From Priapulus caudatus (Eukaryota > Priapulida > Priapulimorpha > Priapulimorphida > Priapulidae), in assembly GCF_000485595.1 (NCBI RefSeq), contig NW_014577356.1:38774-67593 (forward strand): a DNA stretch of 28,820 nucleotides, given 5' to 3'. The stretch's first letter is position 1. Every line of letters starts with the position of its first letter. Position numbers and translations under genes: made by a program. This document shows positions 9,720 through 23,000 of this stretch, piece after piece. The notes beneath the pieces are model-generated. The model did not search any database and was not told the origin of the DNA. It saw nothing but the letters and a program-made list of their open reading frames with translations.

Positions 9720-12700
9720 AATAGGGAGATGTCGACGTTAGTGGAGTGCACGGCAAGGTTTCCGTGAGTGTGGCGTGAACCGCAGGGATGTGGAAGATGG
9801 AGACTCGCACGTACGAACAGAGCAGAGAGTTTCGCGAACGTACAAAGGAAGGACGAATCGCGAATGTGTCCGTTTGGTCCGTTGTAGTAGTAGTAGTAGA
9901 GAGATTCCCGTAGGTGTGGGAAACTCGGTGTATAACTAATCAAACCAGTCCTGTAGTGTGTATTTTTTTCGAAACGGATACGTTGACCCTGGTGACGCTG
10001 TGATTTTGGCATAAAAATATCTGGAAAATACAAAGGTATTAGTGATAGTTGATTCTCAGGCATTGTCGATTATTTTGCGCACACAGAGGCAAAATGTAAA
10101 GTTGTGTCGGGATATTAATGACCTACAAATGATTTACTTGCTCAAACGTCCGTCTACTTCCCAGTTCATATTATGTAGACTGTGGTGTTCTTACACATAT
10201 TGAGTTAGCTTAGTTCAATCATACTAGTTGAAATAGTTATTATTTATTTGTAGGATACGGCTAAACCTTTATTAATATTGACAGGAACCATCCCAAGTAA
10301 GAATCGAAAATTTTGAGAGAGAATCGAAAATGGCGTTTTGCTCAAAATGCTGTAAGTCTGTTCAAATTCTTGTAGCTCAGTTTCAGGCAGTATTCGGACA
10401 AATACTCTTGTCATGGCCGAGACACACCATTTGCATAAGCATGGGCCCCTGCTCACACTGCAGGGTTTATCTATAGCATACTGGGCAGTCGTGAAAGCAT
10501 CAGTTCACAAGCTTCAGTTGAATGTTTGTTGAATTACGCTGCTTTCTGAATGGGTGAAAGCAACATTGTGTCTTAAACGATGAGGTATGACGATCGCAGT
10601 TCAGAATATATGATGTTCCCTTGTTGGATTTACTTCTTTACTGGAGATTTTCAGGTTTACATTACGCTTTCTTGGCATTATCCATTTATCGTTGATTAAA
10701 ACTCCAGTGATAGATCGTAGATTAGAAGCAATGTTGACCGTAAGCTCTTTATGTGTGATTTATTTTATTGTTATTACTTATGGTGATGCCAGCTTCTTAA
10801 TAGCAGTATTCCTTTGTTATGTTAATGTGTGTATTACAAACTGTGCAATCGATGCAGTGCGGATGCTGGTAAAAATGCAACAGGCATGTGAGTTAGTTGC
10901 AGGTACACAAACCTTGCTACCGATTGACAGTCAGTAGTAATATTATAACTTTGCTTTATACCGGTGTGTGCTACATAATTATTGTTCACACAGCATTACC
11001 TGCTGTATGAGTATGACACAGATAAAGCCTATTATCTGTAGCAAAACCGAGTGAATGCTTACAGACAGCTAGTCTGACCAATTTGCATAGTTGGTTTGGT
11101 TGGTAATCGACAAAAGAACATCAACAGAGAAACATTATCGACACGTTTATCCATTTTAATGACTTATCTTCCTGGTTGTTGTTTATCGACTTATGTCCTC
11201 TTGTATTCGTTACAGTAAGGTACATTGGCAGCATGGAACTAGTGGCATAATGAATCTCTCCCCACCCCGCATATATGCTCCACTAGTAGTGCCAAGGGTG
11301 GGGCCACCTGGTGGTGTGTCAATCAAACAGATAGCCAATGCCACTTCTCAGGTTAGGAATAAACCCACGCCGAACACATGCACGCACACACACGACCGCG
11401 TTCGGCGTGCGTGCATGCATGCAGTAACAGACAGTGCGTGGACAGACAGATCGCGTGCTCGTGCAGGGATATGGTATAACAATATGTTTATCACACATAT
11501 CTCTACCTTCATTGCATCATTTGAGTAGCCAAGTAATGTCCCCAGTGCCATCGTTGTGCGCCGAGATACATTCCTGTCATAGTGGCAAACTTATTTTCTA
11601 GAGCCACAGTGTTTTTGCTAATATGATAGATATATTATGGACCACGGGAGTGTGTTGGTAGAAGGATCGATGTTGCAGAGATCGCATCACTGCATGAACG
11701 TGTCCCATTTGCAGTGATACTGGGTGCTTTAAATCGCATGCACTTGTGGTTGCACAAATTCGTGCGAGGGGTCATATATGGCACGTATAGCTTGCATGCA
11801 TTGATATTGCACGCGTAGACTAATGCATATACTGATGTTACGCCATGCTACGTCTTCAATCCACGTATAGTAATCACATTAAAGAGTATTCACTATTAAG
11901 ATGCAAGTGTAGCATTAAATTTATTGATTTTGCTATTCCCTATGCTACCGGTGTTTATGGTTAAATTAGTGTTTTGATTTAGTAGGCATGTGTTACGTGT
12001 ACAAGATACTCCAGGCAAACTGAGCCAACGCGCAAGTGAACGAGAAAGAACGTTTCGTCCTAGTATATATCTCTTTCCCCATCACAGACAATTGTCTTCA
12101 AACTATCTGCTTCCATAATTAGTGGACACGATACCATTAGGCCAGCACAGTGCATGAAACATCCGTGGTGTGTTTCCCAAGCGATATACCTATATAGCAA
12201 GGAGAGTGAGACAGGGGAAGAGTTAGAGAGGAGGGATAAAGCTGAGCTGTAGCAGTGTGTCACAATACAATACACAGCAGAATGTTTGACGGCCCTAATC
12301 ACTATTGTGCGCCATGCTTCCATGTGACTATGTTCCTATGAACATGTATGTATTTAATATGCATAGGTTAACGACATCACTCATGTGCAGGCCCAGATGT
12401 GACACTCACTGCCTGTACGTGACACCAGTAAAGGTAATCTTTCATCGGGGGGGGGGGCCAAATTTCCTATAATCTTGTGGTTTGGTGAGATACGACCTAG
12501 AATGGTAATTGGCAACACAGCAACATAGGTTATCGCTGGTTATTCTCGGGTACATCTTGCTGTGAGGAAATACTAAGTTCTGAGATAACATGTTATTTCA
12601 AAGTGGGTTATTATTGGAGTTTTTTTGCTGCTGCGTATCTCTGAAGTTGGTTGTTATGAAAGTTTGTCCACACATTTGTAAATCAGTAATATACTCTGTT

Positions 12701-14002
12701 AGAAGAGAAATTCCGTTTGGCAGTGTGTAAACACATATCTGAGAATTCTCTTCGATTAAATGTTTGTGTTTACGATTACCACGCAATATATGCCAGTGTT
12801 GACCAGACTGTTGACGACAATAGCATGTACAATTAAAAAAATAACGTGTTTTTTTTTTAAAAGGTGTAATTTGTTTTTATGTGGCATGTCACACAATTTT
12901 CACAGATAATATTAATCAAACAAGAAACGTATTAATCCCAAGAGGGAATCTATCAATCTGCAAATTCACTCACATTTATATTTGCACCACTGAACACATT
13001 GCTAGCACCCAAATAATTGAAATTCAATCATCGATTTGCATCTTGTTCAAATCTTTAGTTTGATGAGTAGTGTAATTATGCAGAGACATAATAGCAGATA
13101 AGAGTGAGAGTGAAACTAACTGTAAACTCCTTTTATTACCAATGCCGGAGACATGTTCTATTGTTTCCCTATAACCGATCCTCTAAACTTCGCCAGAGTC
13201 AACGCTACGCATGAGCGCTATATATTGTTACACATCTCTACTAGCTAACTTTACAATTGTCATACCGATTTCCTGAGCTGTCAACACATCATATCATATT
13301 GAAGTGATTACGTCACCGTAAATAGTAAAAATAAAAATAAAATTCCACTTTTTCACAAAATGTAAGTAATTCTGTTTACTTTTATGGTTAAATTGCTGCA
13401 TTATACTTTCTATTTTGCTATTTCGTTCAATGTGAACAAACACTCGTAACTCATACATAGCCCATAGCAAGCAATTAATGTCAGGATAATAATATCAAAT
13501 CGTCCAGGTTTTTTGGATTTTTAACTAGTTGAGGAACAATCTTTATCAGGTAAGAATTTTACTGAGTACTTACTTTTAATGTAAAAAATGGCAACACAAT
13601 TTTTACAAGTAGTCAATTTAACTGTACGTGAAGCCAGTTGCTACTGCATGGTTCCACCACATTCGTCAGTTCACTCGGTGTTAACTGAAATACATCTAAA
13701 TAAGATAAATATTTCCCTGGTGTTATATTAATTAAATTCCATCCTACAACATGCATATATGTCCAACATAAAACCGTTATTATATGCGTCTAAAGATCTA
13801 TATCTGTTCGACATGCTATAGTAAGAATCTGGCAGTCTGGTAGCCATGTTGTATTAATATGAACTGTATTGCTTTACACAGCGTCAAATTCATATCATGG
13901 CTAAACAATCGACTGAATAGCATAATATGAACAGCACTCACTGATAGACGACAGGTTGCCACGCACTATCAGCTATAAGACATTTACATCTACAACAAGG
14001 AA
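9720..14002. other. About 4.3 kb without a recognisable gene
   Basis: Between the inverted-repeat region and the 3' end of the main gene. Only short frames occur here, none with recognisable domains. An 81-codon hydrophobic frame at 10692-10937 has no supporting context. There is a poly-G run near 12449 and an AT-rich stretch at 12830-13900. It probably contains the main gene's 3' UTR at its right end; a minus-strand ATTAAA at 13575-13580 and an AATAAA near 13132 are candidate polyadenylation signals. Confidence 0.5.
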
Positions 14003-17000
14003 TCAATTTCTGGACCACGGCTGCGTGGCAGTATACTGACTAGTGGCTGTTGTCATCGAGACAAGTTTCGGTGAATATATGAGCGCTTTCGCCGGAAAGC
14101 GTTTACCGGCGATCTCCACTTCAAACTCGGCATTCTTTAGTATGAAGTCGTTCTCAATCGGCCTCAGCTGTCCAGTTTCCTCATCCGTGTCGTGTACGTA
14201 CCCTACAACAATGCAGCACGCTCGTAAGCTGTCAGCAGAGCGGCTATAAACGTGTGTTCATAACACATAACTCTATGATGCTGGATACTGGCTACTATAT
14301 GTAAGCTGTTAGCTCATGCACAGTGGCATCAGGCTAATTCTTCGTTCATGTTTGTCATCTAACAATAGATGATGACGGCATACCAACAGATGGCAGCACT
14401 ATCAAACTGATGAACATATACTGATATGCACGCAGCTAAACGTGTCACCCACGAATAATTTGTTAACGAATTGTCAACAAGCTAAGGGCAAACTTAATTT
14501 TACTATATCCAGTAATAAATCATCAATCACTCACTAATGCCTATTCATAAACAGATGGGGATAACATTTGACCATCTTGAGCAGGACATCACTGAAGCCA
14601 CCACCAAGGCTGGGCCCTATTAGATATAGATACCCTATATATTAGCCCTATAGACACACTCACCGATGAGGCACTGTTTGTTGAGCGTATAGCCATAGGC
14701 AGCAGATGTTGCTGTGCCACACAGTTTGCCATTCCTGCAAGAAAGAGACACAAAGAGACACCCTTATGTATAGGTGTGACTATATGTTCCATTTGTGAAC
14801 ACCACACATTTCCTTGCTGAGATATTGCAAAAATTACTGCCAAGATGCTAACACATCCGCCATCATCATGCACACTGTGCAAAATCCAAATTTATTTTAA
14901 CAAAATAGGTATCTGCACTGAGGATGGGCGAGTATTATCATTGCCATGACAACTACCTATAGAAAGCTTCGCCGCCCCATGGCCAGATATCATTCTCCAG
15001 GTCGTGCTTGTTGATCTGTAGCTGCACGAGACGTTTGCAAACGCCCTCCTTTTTCTGATGCAACAGAGCTTCCTTTCCAATGAAATCTTTCTGCAATTTC
15101 GTAAAAATAACAGCTGATGCAAATTGTGACCAAAGGTACAAGACTCCACATACACCAGGTAATAACAGAGCGTTTGTCTGAAACACAAATCTATAGGCCC
15201 TTTAACCTTGACCTTTGCAGGATATATCTGCAAACAGAGAACAGAATGCCTACCTGTACACGCTTGCTGGCTCGCTGCGCTGGCTGGCTCGCTGGCTCGC
15301 TGGCTGACGTGCTAATATCGATCGCGCGAACACACTAACACACTAACACTCGAACACACGAACACACTGTTGGGCGGAGGTAACAATAGCCACACACGAT
15401 GTCTGACGCATTAACACGCTTGGAAGAATAGAAGTCATTTCTTCTAACTTCCGGCGCGACTCACGTCGAATTTCACGCGGAAGGCCCTTCCAGCTTCGAG
15501 AGGTGTGGTGGCTGGTGTGAGGTCCTGACCCCAATGAGCAAACAACTTCTCCACCCTGAGTGAGCGCAGAGCGAGGTAGCCAGCGTGCTTGATGCCATAG
15601 TGCTTACCAACATCCAGCAGTCGGTTGTAGATGTGTAGCGCGTACTACGATGCGTCCCAGAATGGAAAAAGAAAAGTACGCGATTAATATTTATTTTCAC
15701 CGCTATATGTAAAAAAATTTGCCAAACGAAAACATTGCGTTTTTTCCCATATATCCTGTTCATACTCAGTACTGGGTTATATTCAGTAGTGGGATTCAAT
15801 ACGTGCAAGGCTATCTAATATTAGGTGACATAAAGGGGTTTTGCACATGCTTATCATATCTACTTTGTATACAAGCAACAGTGCTTCCTAATAATCGTGT
15901 AAACATCGTTGTCTATTTTCATCTAGCACGAGGAAGACCTAGCACTAGAATTTCCAGGTTGACCTTCTTAAAATGCTTGGGTTGCACATTCTCGAGTGAA
16001 GTGCTACAACTGCGATACATTCGCGCGTAGAAATAAAGGTCAATCGCTTGCTAATTACTTTTGACCCTTGCTAATTACTTCCCAGTGTATTATATTGTAT
16101 TATAAATTCAAAAGTCATTTTACATACTGATGCAAATCATGAGCGAACACAGAGTAACACTAACAGTACCTCGTTAGGAATATAGAGAACCCATCCTAGT
16201 TCTCCAGCATGGGATATGCTCAGCGCAATCACGCCTGTTGCATAGCCTATATCTATCACCTAAAGAACAAGGAAAAGTAAGATTAAGGAGATCTCAGTGA
16301 CACATTTGAAAATTCTTATAATACACAATAATAATAAAAGTGCATAATCAAATGGGGATCCTATCAAGTGCTCTTGAAATATCGAAGCAATTCACCAAGC
16401 AAGGCTACCGAGATATACTTTTGGTTCATGAAATCAGGCGACACTTTCTTCGCCCCACTCTAGTATGAACAGTATAAACTACAATTGTTTCTGCAAAAAC
16501 CACATGGGTTCTTGCATGGCGATCAACTTCTTGCAATTATATACGTAACCGAATAGAGCTGGGCGAGTAGTTTAGTAATAGATTAGTAATGCCAGCGAAT
16601 CTCAGGGCCATAGCCAGAGGTAAATTTTGTAGGAGGCAAATGTTGTGAGTTATAGAACAAGGAGCGAAGCGAGCCAATAAAGTGTGGGGTATGGGGCCCG
16701 CTTAGGGGAAATTTTGTAGGAGGCATTTGCCTCCTATTGCCTAATGGTAGCTACGGCCCTGCCAGCGATGAATAATGACTATGCGAATAATGACTATGAA
16801 TAGAGCTATGCGAAAATTATCGCATAGAGGGGGAGCCACTGGTTTAGTAAAGCAGACGGCACGCACCCTGCAGCGGAAGTAAGGGAAGTCGGCCGGCAGC
16901 ATGGACGACTCCGTGAGACGGGACATGACGTCGCGCGATTTGTCGCCGAGGATGTTCAGCGATGTGTACATCGACGACACGTCGTTGGCGTTCACCGAAC

Positions 17001-20000
17001 CGTCCTCCGGCAGGTGGCGCCGGAGCCACTTCATGCAGCGCGTCTGCTGGATGGACGGCGAGATGACGAAGTATCTGTGGACGATGAAAAAGATGTGAGG
17101 AAATATCTGTGGCGAACGAAAAATATACGACGAAATACCTGTGTGGAGTACAACGGAAAAGATATGAAGAAATATCTGTGGAGAACGACGAAAAAGAGAT
17201 GACGAAATATCTGTGGAAGATGAAAAAGAGATGACCAAATATCTGTAGACAATGAAAAGTATATGATGAAATTATCGTGGAGTAGAACGTAAAAAAGATG
17301 ATGAAATATCTGTGGAGGAAAATGAAAAAAAAGATGACGAAATATCTGTGGACAATGAAAAAAAAGATGACGAAATATCTGTGGAGGACAACGAAGAGTC
17401 AGTGGAGGGGAAGGTAATAAAAGGAATACCAGGAATAGGGGGAGGAGGCAGAGGAGGGGAAGGAGGAGGAGGAGTAGGAGGAGGGGAAGAAGCATAACAG
17501 GATAGCAATGATAAATAGAAGAAATTAGAATGATTTGGTGAAAAGCACGAAGGCTTACTCGTTTTCAGCCATGCGTACTATACTGCAGTCGTTCTCATAG
17601 CCACCGTGATAGTTCTGCATGCCTGTGTGGATAACATGACCCACTGGGATATCGACGTCATTTGAACAGAGTCTTTGTAGGAAGTCCACCACCTCTCTGC
17701 CTGCAGACTGTTTAGAAACAGATATAAAGAAACAGCTAGCACACATCACAGGTGTGAACATGTATGTACTGTGTATGTGTTACCAGCACATTTTGATTTA
17801 GTATATATACATGATATACCAGGTCCAGCAACTCCCTTCCAGCTATGCCCTATCTCTCTCGAGAATAATTGTTTTCTAATGTAAATTCTTCCATTCCGTT
17901 CAAAATTCCATTTTCCATTCTCCAGCCAAGTTAATGCTACTGGCACTCTCTCCTGACATATATACTAGTGACTGAAACTCTCTATTCTCAGCTAGTAAAT
18001 ATAGTAAGTTCATACCTTCAGCTCAAACTTTGTGAAGGATGACATGTCTATGAGAGCGACCCCCTGCCTGCATGCCATGTACTCCTCACGAACAGCATCA
18101 AACCACACAGGCTTCCTGAACGTCAGGTCGGTCTGGTATAGGAAGGAGCGGTCCGATTCTAGTACGTTATCTGCAAACAACACGATTCAACAGATGGCAC
18201 GATTACTTCAATACATATGAGTGAGCTTGCGTGCATGCGAGTGATTGCATGTGTGTGCATGTGTGTGTGCGTGTGCATGTGCGTACGTGTGCATGCGTGC
18301 ATGCGTGCGTGTGCATGTGTGTATGCGTGCGTGTATAGAAAATACAGGTTATCAACAATCCAAATTCATTATGTCGGTAAGAATATTTTACCACCAAAAA
18401 AGTGCCGTTGCACTTGGATTTCACCATTTTCCTCAGGTGTGTGCGTGAAACGTGTAAAAACGTTACTACTCTTGAGAATAAATTTTACCTATATGTATAA
18501 ATATATATATATATATATATATATAGCATTAACATATTAATAAATAATAAGTAATACTATTAACAGCTACATTTTTCAAATGCACCTATACCTGTATACC
18601 TAGTGGTTCAATCTAGCCGAATGCATACAACACTATTCACGATTCTGCACACACATTTTCACTGTGTCATACCTGAGTCACAGTCAAACCACATTGGTCG
18701 CTCATAGCCGCAGGACTGCCCATAGATGGCGCCACACGCCTGTAGACACGAGTAGAGCGACGAGGTCCTCAGATTTCGGCTGGTGATGTGGTCCGATAGT
18801 GGATAATTCAATAAGTAGTGTTTACCTGAAGAGCATTCACATACAAAGCAAGTATTACGCTATACTACAACCACATATCTGTCTAGGTTAACTTAAGTCC
18901 ATAAGAATGCGTGGATAAGTACTATAGTTGATAGATAACAAACGATCTACACACAAAACGGAAACAGCTACTTTGTGTGTGTTTGGGGGGGGGGTGAATT
19001 TCGTAGACTTACCAGCAATTTAATTATGTTAAAAAGGCGAATTGGGTCAATCTCTCTCGTCACTTTCTCAATAACATCGTTTTCTAATTGGCCCAATGTG
19101 AAATAATGTATCTGAGGCACTGAATGCAATGTCTGTAAATGTATCAAATATGTATATTTAAACGTAGTCCGTGCGTCCACATGTGCAATGCTCTTAGCAG
19201 CATGTTCCTCAGATACAATCGTGGCACATTAACCAATCTCATCATATTTACAATAGATTTCTCCTCAACATTGTATGGACACGTACCTATACTTTATTAC
19301 TTGTACACGCGCCCACATAACGTTTGTACCCCCCCCCCCCCCAACACAGGTGTAAAGACGCCACAGGTGTCAGTGCCGACCTACCGACGATTTCCGTCAC
19401 CCTGTCCTTGAGAAACTTGCGGTTGTTGTGAAGGTCGAGGAAGCGTTTCACGTCGTGCTGCCACAGGTCCACGCTCGACTCCCCGTCCACTATCAGCTCG
19501 GCTGTCGCCCGGCCGATGCCGCCCGCCATCGTGATGCCTTGAGAGTTCATTCCGGTCGCCACGATGTAGTTGTCAATCTACCCACACAGGAATAATACAC
19601 CGTAGGTATATTAGGGGATATAACAAATATACTGCATACACCAGTGATATAACTATATACTATATATTTTTATATACTATAAGTATTACTATTAACAGCT
19701 ACATTTTTCAAATGCACCTATACCTGTATACCTAGTGGTTCAATCTAGCCGAATGCATATAACTCTATTCACGATTCTGCACACAGATTTTCACTGTGTC
19801 ATACCTGAGTCACAGTCAAACCACATTGGTCGCTCATAGCCGCAGGACTGCCCATAGATGGCGCCACACGCCTGTAGACACGAGTAGAGCGACGAGGTCC
19901 TCAGATTTCGGCTGGTGATGTGGTCCGATAGTGGATAATTCAATAAGTAGTGTTTACCTGAAGAGCATTCACATACAAAGCAAGTGTTACGCTATACTAC

Positions 20001-23000
20001 AACCACATATCTGTCTAGGTTGACTCAAGTCCGTAAGAATGCGTGGATAAGTACTATAGTTGATAGATAACAAACGATCTACACACAAAACGGAAACAGC
20101 TACTTTGTGTGTGTTTGGGGGGGGGGTGAATTTCGTAGACTTACCAGCAATTTAATTATGTTAAAAAGGCGAATTGGGTCAATCTCTCTCGTCACTTTCT
20201 CAATAACATCGTTTTCTAATTGGCCCAATGTGAAATAATGTATCTGAGGCACTGAATGCAATGTCTGTAAATGTATCAAATATGTATATTTAAACGTAGT
20301 CCGTGCGTCCACACGTGCAATGCTCTTAGCAGCATGTTCCTCAGATACAATCGTGGCACATTAACCAATCTCATCATATTTACAATAGATTTCTCCTCAA
20401 CATTGTATGAACACGTACCTATACTTTAATACTTGTACACGCGCACACGTAACGTTTGTACCTCTCCCCCCCCCCAACACAGGTGTAAAGACGCCACAGG
20501 TGTCAGTGCCGACCTACCGACGATTTCCGTCACCCTGTCCTTGAGAAACTTGCGGTTGTTGTGAAGGTCGAGGAAGCGTTTCACGTCGTGCTGCCACAGG
20601 TCCACGCTCGACTCCCCATCCACTATCAGCTCGGCTGTCGCCCGGCCGATGCCGCCTGCCATCATGATGCCTTGAGAGTTCATTCCGGTTGCCACGATGT
20701 AGTTGTCAATCTACCCACACAGGAATAATACACCGTAGGTATATTAAGGGATATAACAAATATACTGCGTACACCAGTGATATAACTATATACTATATAT
20801 TTTTATATACTATATGTCAATCTACCCACGCAGGAGGAATACACAATTCAGTCTATAACTGTATACTGCATACAACAGGGATATAACTATACAGGTATGT
20901 CCCATTTTACAAGAGGGTTAGGGTCCAGTAAAACAGGGTCGTAAAATGAAAAGTCGTAAACAAGACCAAATTATAATGCAATTAAATGCTATCATTGGAT
21001 ATAGTTTGGATATAGGATGGCTATATATAGTTTGGTTATAGTTTGGATATAGTTTGGATATAGTTTGGATATAGTTTGGATACAGTTTCGTTATAGTTTG
21101 GATATTACTACTATAGATTACCTCCGGCGCTTCCCCAAAGACCATCTTTCCGTCGGGCGTGAAGCTCTCCGGACCGTTGGTCATGTGACGCAGCTGCGCA
21201 TCCTTAAACGTCGGGATGCGGTGCATCACGGCCTGCAGCTGCTCCTCTGTGCGAAGCAAACAGAAGTACAGTGGAACCCCAATTTTACGCGCCCCGATTT
21301 AACGCGAATTCGGATATAAAGCGACGAGTCGTTGGACCCCCTTTTTTTTGCTCTTATATAGCCACATATATATATATAACCCCGCTTTAGCGCGACCCCG
21401 CTTTTTTCGCGATGACATTTTATGGACCCCAACCATCGCGTTATAACGGGCTACACTGTATATCATTTTTTGTTAATTTACACAAATCGGTTACACAACT
21501 GCCTAATGAGCAACCCATAGGCAAGCCAACATTTCGTACTTGCAGCAGGCTGGTCCAGGATTTCTGCTATGCATATCTATTTTTTGTTGTTCACTTTTAG
21601 CTTGTATATATTTATCAGGCAGTTACCTATGGCACTATCGCTCGATCACACGGCTGTTTGCCAGGCAACCCACATGCAAGCAAACATTTTGCACTTGCAG
21701 CAAACCAACCCAGGAAAATCCAAATCTATTACGCGTTGGTTGTAAGAAATATTATTTTACACACATTAATTACACCACTGAATTACAGCAGCCACACCAT
21801 TAGAGAGCTTGCACTTGTGTTATCCGTGATGCCTCCGAACACTGTGAAGCCCATACGTACGGAAGTGATCCCAGTCCTCCGGCAGCAGTTGAAATTCGAA
21901 ATCCTTCGGCACCATGTCGTGAAAGACGGGCTTGGCCACCGTCTCGAAGCCACCGGCCAGCAGGCCGCCCGACCACTCTCTCATGTAAATCTGACCATCA
22001 TGGTCGCGAATCACTGTGAGCAGGGAGGAGGACACAAAGGCGGTTAGAGGCTCCGTTAAAGGTTAGAGGGGCTGGCTTTGTTTTGAGCAATGTGTCTACA
22101 CTCGCTTTCCAATTTCGTTTCCCCTCGCACGCTCCAACACTCAGAATATCGGGCAAGTTCATCAAACTTTAGAAATCGGTAAAATTGCAACATACCCGTA
22201 CGACGTATTTACATCAGTGGAGCAGTCACCTATTGATAGGCCCTATCTTATCAATTTCTCCTATCTCATGCTTTATCATGAAGGCAAAATTTGTACAAGA
22301 GAATAGCACAATATAGAATATAGACATTTACCATTTATATTAGAAGTATAAATACAAAATGTCTTGATGTTCTTACTACGTAGCATACTTACCCGGAAGC
22401 ATATTATCGATTCCAAAAGGCTTCGTGACTACATAGAAGTGTTCTGTTGGATGAACGGGCACACGTATCTTCTTAGTCTGAGTCATGTACCTAGCAAGCT
22501 GATGTGACCACTGCAGCACAAACAAATGATGCTGTATACACGTTGGCCGTACTCTTCATACAAACACCTGCCCATCTGTGCTCTTACTACACAACGTTAT
22601 CTGCTTAGGTAATCTCCAACGTTGAGTCTAACAAATACTGACTGAAAATTGTAAAACAAGACACAAAACAAAGCAGGTTTGACGACGTACCATGCCCGCG
22701 CAGTTCACGAAGTATTCGCACTCTATTGTGCCGTGATTCGTCTGCACCTTGTCAACCCTCAGGTTCTTTGTGAGGACATTCTCCACCCGGCAACCTTCTA
22801 TGATCTCCCCGCCTGCAAGCATTCAGAGTCCAGCGATTCATATCGTCTGCTAGATTAAGTACTTGTAGTTTCATTACACATTGTAAAATAGTTGTAATAC
22901 TCTTCACTGAGCTGATTGTTCATACGTTTATGCTATTCTACCAACAGTTATATGCCTTAAAATACATGTTATTGTACATTTACTATGAAGTTAGAGCAAT

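Larger units (their letters stand above)
1..9720. repeat. Large imperfect inverted repeat, arms about 1-4000 and 5990-9720
   Basis: Matching landmarks in reverse order: 3774-3922 with 6013-6161; about 3127-3331 with 6659-6860; AT satellite 2710-3080 with 6905-7240; 2533-2690 with 7245-7410; AT run 2420-2455 with 7480-7512; 1877-2160 with 7780-8040; 1490-1645 with 8300-8470; 600-1025 with 8880-9269; pyrimidine-rich 240-400 with purine-rich 9318-9540. The arms differ by frequent small indels. The left arm may continue beyond the window. Confidence 0.85.
18553..20814. repeat. Tandem duplication, unit about 1132 bp, containing two PDPR exons
   Basis: Copy A is about 18553-19682 and copy B about 19683-20814. 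Anchors are offset by 1132-1133 bp (for example 18673/19805, 18825/19957, 19385/20518, 19577/20710). The 153-bp exon is identical in both. The 193-bp exon differs at four sites, all C/T or G/A transitions, only one of them changing a residue (Thr to Met in QGI-T/M-MAGG). Poly-G and poly-C runs differ slightly in length. A degraded third piece, from the intron/acceptor part of the unit, follows at about 20815-20893. Confidence 0.95.

Noticed and set aside
10692-10937. 81-codon hydrophobic frame
   Set aside because: No recognisable family, no splice context, AT-rich surroundings; could be chance. Kept only as a note.
17031-17495. 154-codon minus-strand Leu/Phe/Ser-rich frame
   Set aside because: It is the in-frame reading of the splice-site minisatellite and GGA tract inside an intron.
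18203-18540. Cys/Val/His-rich frames on both strands
   Set aside because: Translations of the TG/CA alternating tract and an AT microsatellite.
19287-19411. Gene fragment extending past the 193-bp exon through the poly-C run
   Set aside because: The frame continues past a good donor (gtaggt at 19381-19384) into intron sequence; homology stops at the donor.
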